Source: Bacteroidota bacterium (GTDB lineage Bacteria; Bacteroidota; Ignavibacteria; Ignavibacteriales; Melioribacteraceae). From it: a stretch of 57,365 nt of DNA. The notes beneath the pieces were generated by a model, which was given only the letters and a program-made list of their open reading frames with translations, searched no databases and was not told where the DNA came from. Below, piece after piece: positions 51,976 through 57,365 of this stretch. Both the position numbers and the translations under genes were made by a program. The first letter of the stretch is position 1, and each line of letters begins with the position of its first letter. The stretch spans positions 1-57,365 of the forward strand of contig JAMCSN010000263.1 in assembly GCA_023381535.1 (NCBI GenBank), read 5' to 3'.

Positions 51976-54405
51976 TTAAAATCCAAATTGAAAAACATAA
52001 GAGAGTTTTAGAAAAAAGATTCGGCTGTTCCGGTGAAACCCCGATTCATATTTTTTCGTAAAGGGATTATAGCCGTCGTAGTTCAAATCTTCATTGTAGC
52101 CAATGTAAATTGAAGTCCCGGGATTTGGTGTCCATCCCAAAAGCAGTTGTGCGCGAACTTTAGCTTCCATAGATTCGTATTCCAAACGAAGCCGTGCGAA
52201 ACTGAATCGTGTAAACTGATAAGTAGAACCTATCAAATAAATATTTTGATCGAATGCAACACGTTTTGTGTCTTCACGGAAAAGACAGCTCTTGATATAT
52301 TCGAATGAGAAACGCAGAGCTTCGCTCGGCTGGTAGATCAATGATGTTTGGATATCGGTTGTATTACCTTTTCCTGGATCGAGCGGTGCATTTGGATTTT
52401 CCAAAGCTGCCGGACTAACGCGCGGAAATTTTGTACCGACACCTAAGTCATAATCAAAATTATCCCACGAACGATCTAATATAAAACGTGCGGTTATTTC
52501 TTTAACCGGAGTTGTTCCGGTTTCAATTGTGAATCCTTTGTAAACTGTACTTCTTTCAGGCTCGCCGAAGAATGCACCTGCTTGCGCCGAATTCCGTTTT
52601 GGACCAAACTCCTCTTCGAGCAGTCTCAAATAATCAGTATAGAAATAAAAATTTAGGAATGATTGTTTTGGAAAGTTTAACAAAACTCTTGGATAGACAT
52701 AAGAATATTTTAATCGACCTTGCCAATCGAAATCTGAAAGAAATGTGCAGACCGCGCTCCACGAAATCAACAATGCATCGGGCTTCGGTTCTGAATTATA
52801 TCGAGTTATTACCGCCCACCGATTAATATTAGTCTGTGTTGTAAATCCAACAAAGGCGCGGTAATCCGGCGTGCGGCCCTGTCCTTCAAAAGTTAAATTG
52901 AAATGGCGGCTCGATTGAAGAAAACTTATATAATAACCGAAGCCGTAACCTTTCCGATAAACATTTGAATTAATATCCGGTTCATAAAATTTGGAATTTG
53001 ATACTGTGCCGGAAAGCTGAAGAGATAGAGCGGTGTTTGGAGTAAAATTAAATCTGCCGTCAAAACCAAAAGTGTAATTTTCTTTTTCGATAAAATTATA
53101 ACTTGTTGTAAGAAGCCCGATGTATGATTCGGCTCCAATATCTTTCTTTAATCTTGCCACGCTTATGTATGCATTTTTTCCAATAAACTTATCTATGCTT
53201 GATCGTAAAGTTGTGTCTGCAAGTTCTTCTTTACTGAAATTGCCAGGTGCATCGTCGCTGGCAGCAATCAAACCGAAAGAATAACCTCCGGATTTGCCCG
53301 ACATTTTCAATGCAGCATCGGGCTCAATAATCGTGCGTGTATGAACCGTCTTTAATGGAGTATTAAAAATTTCAATACCTTCCAGAAAGAAAGGTCTTTT
53401 CTCTGCAAAGAAAATAGGGAAGCGTTGATTAGCCGTAACTACAAATTGATCGGCTTCTATTTGTGCAAAATCAGGATTAAGAGTTAGATCGAAAGAAAGA
53501 TTTGATGAAGAATTTAATTTCATAGAAATGCTGGGGTCCCCATGAAAAGGGCCGGTAATAAAATTTTCACTTCCATTGTAATTTTTTCTTTGTCCGGTTT
53601 CCGAAAGTGTGAATGAAGGAATGATTTCAAGATTACGATTATCTCCAATGTCGGTTAACCCGGTAATTTTTCCGGCTTGATTGAGTAATCCAACATTACC
53701 TCGAACAAGCGGTATCCACGAATTTTCTTCATCGTTAAGGTGTTTTATTTTTCGAATTACATGAATTCCCCATTCTTGACCTTCCGAAGATTGATAACGC
53801 AGCGAACTAAAGGGGATAGCAATTTCAATTGAATATCCGTCAGTTGTTATGATTCCTCGCGACTCCATAACAATATCAACATTATAGTCCGGCTCAACGC
53901 CTTCAACAAAAATTCCGTCTTGCTGAATACCCAGCGGATTGAAAATCAACAGATATGCACGGCGGTAATCATTAAATGTATCGAGATAAATTTTAATGTG
54001 ATCGTCGTTGAGAACGTCATCACGTTTTGCAAGTGTTGCACGAATACTGCCAGTTTCATCTCGTGCACTGATTCCAATATATAGGGCAGTATTATCGTAA
54101 CCGAGCAATACTTCAGTTGAAAAGGAAGGAGAGATATTATCGCCTGGAAAAGTTTGAACAAAATTATTTAGAACAGCAGCGTTATGCCAAACACTGTCCT
54201 GTAGGTTTCCGTCTATTTTCGGAGATACTGAAAACGAATGTAACTTAATTGATTCTGTTTTTTTATTTTGTTCATCAATCGAAAGTAAAGTGGAATCGGC
54301 AAGATTTTTTGCTGTTACAAATTCTGTAAATAAGCTTGTGAGTAAGATTATGAAAAACAAACGGATATATTTTATGAAGCATGTATTCATAACGTTATCT
54401 TTCAT
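51976..54405 (-). CDS. DUF5916 outer-membrane protein with a CBM9-like domain
   Basis: An 809-residue exported protein. After a signal segment (IRLFFIILLTSLFTEFVTA), residues 55-240 form a CBM9-like sugar-binding-type domain ('ISPKIDGNLQDSVWHNAAVL', 'ALYIGISARDETGSIRATLAKRDDVLNDDHIKIYLDTFND'). The rest is DUF5916: 'ADQFVVTANQRFPIFFAEKRPFFLEGIEIFNTP' and then alternating strands ending in a terminal phenylalanine ('FFLKLSYVFQFGF'), consistent with an outer-membrane beta barrel. The function is unknown. It is divergent from the CGNR regulator. Confidence 0.87.
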   Translation of the reverse strand: MKDNVMNTCFIKYIRLFFIILLTSLFTEFVTAKNLADSTLLSIDEQNKKTESIKLHSFSVSPKIDGNLQDSVWHNAAVLNNFVQTFPGDNISPSFSTEVLLGYDNTALYIGISARDETGSIRATLAKRDDVLNDDHIKIYLDTFNDYRRAYLLIFNPLGIQQDGIFVEGVEPDYNVDIVMESRGIITTDGYSIEIAIPFSSLRYQSSEGQEWGIHVIRKIKHLNDEENSWIPLVRGNVGLLNQAGKITGLTDIGDNRNLEIIPSFTLSETGQRKNYNGSENFITGPFHGDPSISMKLNSSSNLSFDLTLNPDFAQIEADQFVVTANQRFPIFFAEKRPFFLEGIEIFNTPLKTVHTRTIIEPDAALKMSGKSGGYSFGLIAASDDAPGNFSKEELADTTLRSSIDKFIGKNAYISVARLKKDIGAESYIGLLTTSYNFIEKENYTFGFDGRFNFTPNTALSLQLSGTVSNSKFYEPDINSNVYRKGYGFGYYISFLQSSRHFNLTFEGQGRTPDYRAFVGFTTQTNINRWAVITRYNSEPKPDALLISWSAVCTFLSDFDWQGRLKYSYVYPRVLLNFPKQSFLNFYFYTDYLRLLEEEFGPKRNSAQAGAFFGEPERSTVYKGFTIETGTTPVKEITARFILDRSWDNFDYDLGVGTKFPRVSPAALENPNAPLDPGKGNTTDIQTSLIYQPSEALRFSFEYIKSCLFREDTKRVAFDQNIYLIGSTYQFTRFSFARLRLEYESMEAKVRAQLLLGWTPNPGTSIYIGYNEDLNYDGYNPFTKKYESGFHRNSRIFFLKLSYVFQFGF

Positions 54406-54429
54406 TTTATTAATTGTTGATTTTTTATA

Positions 54430-54508
54430 TGTAACCGGTTATATTGTAAAAGCCGGTTACAAAATAATAGAATTTGTGTAACCAGTCAAGCTAATTTTAA
54501 TGGTTACG
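54430..54508. promoter_or_regulatory. Operator-like cluster of four TGTAACC(G/A)G motifs
   Basis: TGTAACCGG (54430-54438) and its exact inverse CCGGTTACA (54453-54461) form a palindrome. A third copy, TGTAACCAG, lies at 54477-54485 and an inverse TGGTTACG at 54501-54508. The cluster sits between the divergent DUF5916 and CGNR genes and ends about 20 bases before the CGNR start. It probably binds a dimeric regulator, perhaps the CGNR protein itself. Confidence 0.6.
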
Positions 54509-54528
54509 TATTTTTTAAAGGAATTTTT

Positions 54529-55167
54529 ATGAATGACAATGTGCTTTCCAAATGGAAATTCGTTGCAGGTCCATTGTGCCTAGAATTTACAAATACAGTG
54601 GATGCTCGTTTAGAACAAAAGGTAAAGAATTCAGTTGTTTTTACGATAGGAAGAGATAAATTAAACGGTTATCTAGACCTTGTGGATTGGGCAAAAGAAA
54701 TTGAAATTTTGGATGAAACTGTAGCGAACCGTCTGATTAGATTTGCCAAGCAAAATGAGAAAGAGTCAAAACAGAATTTTGATAGAGCAATTACGCTACG
54801 TGAATCTCTCTTTAGAATTTTCAAACATATTATTGAGGGATGGGAGCCACCGGAAGCAGATGTTGAATTACTTAACAGGGAAAGCGCAGAAGCCCGCAGC
54901 AGGCAAAAACTGATTTATGAATCAAATAAATTTGTTTGGAAACTTGATACGGAAGCTGATGAATTGGGTAGTATAATTTGGTCGGTTGTGCTTTCAGGAA
55001 ACGAACTACTTTTATCCGAACAAATCACTCGTGTACGTCAATGTCCTGGGGAAAATTGTGGATGGCTCTTTCTTGATGTGAGCAAAAATAAAAGCCGCCA
55101 GTGGTGCGATATGAAGGATTGCGGAAATCTTGCAAAGGTTCGCAGTTACCGCGAACGACAGAAATGA
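54529..55167 (+). CDS. CGNR zinc-finger/ABATE-domain regulator
   Basis: A 212-residue protein. The N-terminal ABATE domain ('GPLCLEFTNTVDARL... YLDLVDWAKEIEILDE') is a putative ligand- or stress-sensing domain. The C-terminal zinc finger has 'RVRQCPGENCGWLFLDVSKNKSRQWCDMKDCGNLAKVRSYRERQK', with the CxxxxC and CxxxxC (CGN) pattern. Members are regarded as transcription regulators. An AAAGGAA ribosome-binding site lies upstream, and four operator-like repeats occupy its promoter region, suggesting autoregulation. Confidence 0.88.
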   Translation: MNDNVLSKWKFVAGPLCLEFTNTVDARLEQKVKNSVVFTIGRDKLNGYLDLVDWAKEIEILDETVANRLIRFAKQNEKESKQNFDRAITLRESLFRIFKHIIEGWEPPEADVELLNRESAEARSRQKLIYESNKFVWKLDTEADELGSIIWSVVLSGNELLLSEQITRVRQCPGENCGWLFLDVSKNKSRQWCDMKDCGNLAKVRSYRERQK

Positions 55168-55186
55168 GAATAAATATTAATACATA

Positions 55187-55543
55187 CAATTGCTAAGAGA
55201 ACTTTCTAAAACATTTACCGAATCATCATACATTCACAATTAGTCGCCACTTCATAAAATTCTTCCGGAAAATATTATTGTTGTACTTAAAAAAGTTTGT
55301 TGTCTCCGAGAAAAAGATGAAGGAAGATTCCACAGAAGAAGCACAAATACTGCAGCAGAAATAAGAACAAGCTCCTCAATCAGAATTCCATGTGATAGTA
55401 AATCTTTAACGCATGTTGAAACTGAGGGATTATTTCTGTGCGGAGAAGGTGCCGGTTACGCCGGCGGAATTGTTTCTGCTGCGATTGATGGTGAGAGAAG
55501 CGCGGATGCGGCAACAAAATTTATCTTTAGAAAATCAAATTGA
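55187..55543 (+). pseudogene. Degenerate 3'-end copy of the FAD dehydrogenase gene
   Basis: The translation can be aligned with the C-terminal 120 residues of the 49407-50972 gene: 'ELSKTFTESSYIHN' for 'KFSQSLPQTSYIPG', a stop, 'SPLHKILPENII' for 'SPLHEILPKNIV', a frame-shifted stretch, then 'HVETEGLFLCGEGAGYAGGIVSAAIDGERSADA' and an in-frame stop at 55541-55543. The upstream part is decayed while the last 50 codons remain readable. It shares several bases with the 56272 copy that differ from the intact gene. Confidence 0.85.
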
Positions 55544-55577
55544 TTTTTTATTTTGGTTTAGAGAAAAGCTAAAACAG

Positions 55578-55964
55578 ATGACTTTAGAAGAACAAATACA
55601 ATACTGGGTAGATATTGCTGAGAGTGATGTTCCGGTAGCTAAGAATCTATTTGAGAACGGTCACTTTATTTATTGTTTATTCTTTGGGCATTTGATTTTA
55701 GAAAAAATAATTAAAGCCCATTATGTAAAAGACACTCAACAAACCCCACCCAAAATTCATGATTTGGTTTCATTAGAGAGAAGAACAAAACTCAATCTTT
55801 CTAAAGAGCAAAGAGAGTTTCTCCTCAAAGTGAATAATTTCAACCTCGAATCACGATATCCTGATTTCAAAAGAAATGCTTTCGTAGTAGCAACTAAAGC
55901 TTACACTGAAGATTATATGAAAAAAATTATGGAGATGTACGAATGGCTGAAGAACAAAATATAA
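55578..55964 (+). CDS. HEPN-domain protein
   Basis: About 128 residues from the ATG at 55578 ('MTLEEQIQYWVDIAESDVPVAKNLFENGHFIYCLFFGHLILEKIIKAHYV'). The frame is open back to 55413, but that part overlaps the dehydrogenase fragment in a different frame and is an artefact. HEPN proteins paired with MNT nucleotidyltransferases form toxin-antitoxin modules in which HEPN is the RNase. The RxxxxH-type motif is not obvious, so activity is uncertain. The gene overlaps the MNT gene by 22 bases. Confidence 0.85.
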   Translation: MTLEEQIQYWVDIAESDVPVAKNLFENGHFIYCLFFGHLILEKIIKAHYVKDTQQTPPKIHDLVSLERRTKLNLSKEQREFLLKVNNFNLESRYPDFKRNAFVVATKAYTEDYMKKIMEMYEWLKNKI

Positions 55965-56260
55965 TTGATAAAAAAATTCATCAATTTGTTTTTGAACTAA
56001 AGAAAATTGGGATCAATGTTGAAAAAGCCATTCTATTTGGTTCTTATGCTAAAGGTACTAATAATGAATGGAGCGATATTGATTTGGTAGTTGTATCCAA
56101 TGATTTTAAGGGCATCAGAATAATTGATAAAGAAAATATGGTTTCCGCTATTTCGGCTGTTGACTACGATATCTCGCCGTTGCCATACCGTCCGGAAGAT
56201 TTTACGGAAGACGATTTGTTCGTAAAAGAAATTATAAAAACGGGAATTCGAATTGTTTAA
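55943..56260 (+). CDS. MNT-family nucleotidyltransferase
   Basis: A 105-residue minimal nucleotidyltransferase with 'AILFGSYAKGTNNEWSDIDLVVVSNDF', giving the GSxxxG...DxD active site, and a further acidic position in 'AVDYDISPLPY'. In HEPN/MNT modules this enzyme neutralises the HEPN toxin, in characterised cases by adding AMP. It is cotranscribed with the HEPN gene. Confidence 0.9.
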   Translation: MAEEQNIIDKKIHQFVFELKKIGINVEKAILFGSYAKGTNNEWSDIDLVVVSNDFKGIRIIDKENMVSAISAVDYDISPLPYRPEDFTEDDLFVKEIIKTGIRIV

Positions 56261-56271
56261 TATCTATTTCA

Positions 56272-56483
56272 TTTAGAAGGAAGAGGCACAGATGCTTGCG
56301 GTTGAAACGCGCACGAGCTCGCCAATTAGAATCCCGCGTAACAATGAAACGCTGATGCATGTTGAAACTGAGGGATTATTTCCGTGCGGAGAGGGTGCCG
56401 GTTACGCCGGCGGAATTGTTTCTGCTGCGATCGATGGCGAGAGAAGTGCCGAAGCAATATCGAAGTATTTGACCCTTCGTTGA
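56272..56483 (+). pseudogene. Second 3'-end copy of the FAD dehydrogenase gene
   Basis: From 'LAVETRTSSPIRIPRNNETLMHVETEGLF' through 'GERSAEAISKYLTLR' it matches the last 60 codons of the 49407-50972 gene; I count about nine base differences over roughly 150. The frame is open to its own stop and starts after degraded homology near 56272. It is far less decayed than the 55187 copy. An isolated ATG could allow a 63-residue product, but this is unlikely to be functional. Confidence 0.88.
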
Positions 56484-56566
56484 AAAGATAATTTGTTCAA
56501 ATGGTTGTTTACAAAACTTTGGTGTTTGGCAACGATCTTGCGCAAACTTTCCGGTTTATAAGTGTT

Positions 56567-56797
56567 CTATTTATTAATGAGCTTAGTGAATTCTTCAACA
56601 GAAATTTCGATCTCTCTAAGAATTTCTCGAATCAAAGGGCGGGCAAGATCACGATTTGGATGGTTCGGGATAGTAGTTGTTCGTCCATCTTGATGGCAAT
56701 AAAAAACGTGGCTCCCTTTTTGGCGAATAATTAAGAAACCAAGATTACGAATAACCAAATCCATCTTCTTGAAATTAACTATCGGAAGTTTAGTCAC
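56567..56797 (-). CDS. hicA: HicA-family mRNA interferase toxin
   Basis: A 76-residue protein with the dsRBD-like HicA fold: 'LGFLIIRQKGSHVFYCHQDGRTTTIPNHPNRDLARPLIREILREIEIS'. The catalytic histidine is in 'KGSHVFY'. HicA toxins cleave mRNA when free of HicB. The gene is second in the hicBA operon and overlaps hicB by 4 bases. Confidence 0.92.
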   Translation of the reverse strand: MTKLPIVNFKKMDLVIRNLGFLIIRQKGSHVFYCHQDGRTTTIPNHPNRDLARPLIREILREIEISVEEFTKLINK

Positions 56798-57012
56798 ATC
56801 GCAATCTCAATTTGCTGAATGCCGACAAATTGAGGTGGATTATCGGCAACTTCACTGTCTTCCTCGAGACACAACGATAGAACTTCTTTTAGATTTTTAT
56901 TTAGTTCGTCGAGAGTGGCACCTTGAGTATGCGCACCGGAAATTCCGGGAACTATACCTACATATAATTTCGTCTCGGGATCCCATTCAACATAAGCCGT
57001 GAATGTTTTCAT
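56794..57012 (-). CDS. hicB: HicB-family antitoxin
   Basis: A 72-residue HicB/UPF0150 domain protein ('MKTFTAYVEWDPETKLYVGIVPGISGAHTQGATLDELNKNLKEVLSLCLEEDSE') with no C-terminal DNA-binding domain. It should bind and mask HicA. The antitoxin gene comes first, as in many hicBA pairs. A GAGAGA ribosome-binding site lies upstream. The 57013-57169 stretch after it contains no recognisable gene. Confidence 0.9.
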   Translation of the reverse strand: MKTFTAYVEWDPETKLYVGIVPGISGAHTQGATLDELNKNLKEVLSLCLEEDSEVADNPPQFVGIQQIEIAM

Positions 57013-57169
57013 TTATCTCTCTCTAATAATTTTCCCGGCTAAATATAACAAAATTATTTGTGTGAAAATTTGAGCATCATTTAGCCGATCAATTATTACC
57101 TGAAAATTTAGTGCAGTCGATAATACGTCCGGCACTTCGGTCTCTCTTCTTACTGCTAACTGCAAACTT

Positions 57170-57294
57170 CCCATTGCCTCATAATAAAATCTGACTATTG
57201 TAATATTAAAAAGAACATTAGGTGACTAAATATTATAACGAACAAAATAAAGGAAGCGCAGAGAAATAATCAACGTACGGCAATAGTAGAACAT
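57170..57294. repeat. Right arm of the 125-base perfect inverted repeat
   Basis: This is the exact reverse complement of 1-125. The last 71 bases of the window (57295-57365) lie beyond it and have no counterpart in the window. I see no gene, tRNA or transposase in or beside it. Confidence 0.95.
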
Positions 57295-57365
57295 AACATT
57301 ACTTTACAAGAGTAAGTATATCATAAATTTTCATTTGAATAATCCTCTGTAATTCAAAAGGATCT

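Noticed and set aside
55413..55577. N-terminal extension of the HEPN protein
   Set aside because: This part overlaps the dehydrogenase fragment in another frame; the HEPN family starts at the ATG at 55578.
55578..57012. Phage-defence island
   Set aside because: HEPN/MNT and HicBA pairs are present, but no restriction, CBASS, retron or other defence core is nearby, so this is better called a toxin-antitoxin cluster.

Overview
The window looks like a chromosomal contig from an Ignavibacteria-type bacterium (Bacteroidota/Chlorobi group). The basis is a moderately AT-rich composition, promoters of the TTG-N20-TAnnTTTG type, a bacillithiol synthase (BshC), a PorZ-like propeller protein with a FlgD-like C-terminal sorting domain, a DUF5916 outer-membrane protein and a rhomboid protease with the Bacteroidota-type C-terminal tail. 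No rRNA, tRNA, CRISPR array or complete insertion sequence was seen. The species cannot be named from the sequence.

Region 1 (1-10.4 kb) is an integron. Nine gene cassettes lie between about 125 and 8780. Each ends in a long folded attC site, mostly 185-210 bases, flanked by GTATAAC and GTTATAC core boxes. For most cassettes the bases that begin the cassette are complementary to the R'' end of that same cassette's attC, which is the mark of individual mobile cassettes. Eight cassettes and the integrase read leftward; one toxin-antitoxin cassette reads rightward from its own promoter. The integrase gene lies with its 3' end toward the array, the 'reverse' arrangement known from Treponema and Chlorobium. 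It is broken by an insertion of about 100 bases with inverted-repeat ends. Cassette payloads are two Phd/RelE-type toxin-antitoxin pairs, an HNH protein, three exported proteins, a membrane protein, a DUF2971 protein and an unknown. One attC carries a remnant of an IS110-family transposase.

Region 2 (10.5-48.9 kb) is core chromosome: a CoA-disulfide reductase-like enzyme and upp; spoT/rel and ruvX; two bacterial-microcompartment shell proteins; a ybbR-tmk-ctp-TauE/DUF1634 run; a DnaQ/UvrC-like nuclease; ymdB, folD, deoC, trmH and aroA; bshC, an ABC-F ATPase, the PorZ-like protein, a PHP phosphoesterase and a Crp/Fnr regulator; gap-pgk; a rhomboid protease; recQ; an ABC-2 exporter; and hbd, ackA and an SDR reductase. 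The shell proteins together with a long form of DeoC and AckA would suit a sugar-phosphate (deoxyribose-phosphate) microcompartment, but this is inference, because no vertex protein, aldehyde dehydrogenase or PduL is visible here.

Region 3 (48.9-57.4 kb) is accessory. An intact FAD dehydrogenase gene (49407-50972) is followed by a DinB fusion, a DUF5916 protein and a CGNR regulator. After these come two partial copies of the dehydrogenase's 3' end, at 55187-55543 and 56272-56483, which bracket a HEPN/MNT pair. A HicBA pair follows. The pattern suggests repeated insertion at one gene's 3' end.

A perfect 125-base inverted repeat joins the two ends of the window (1-125 and 57170-57294). Its inner edge on the left coincides, within a few bases, with the expected crossover point of the last attC.
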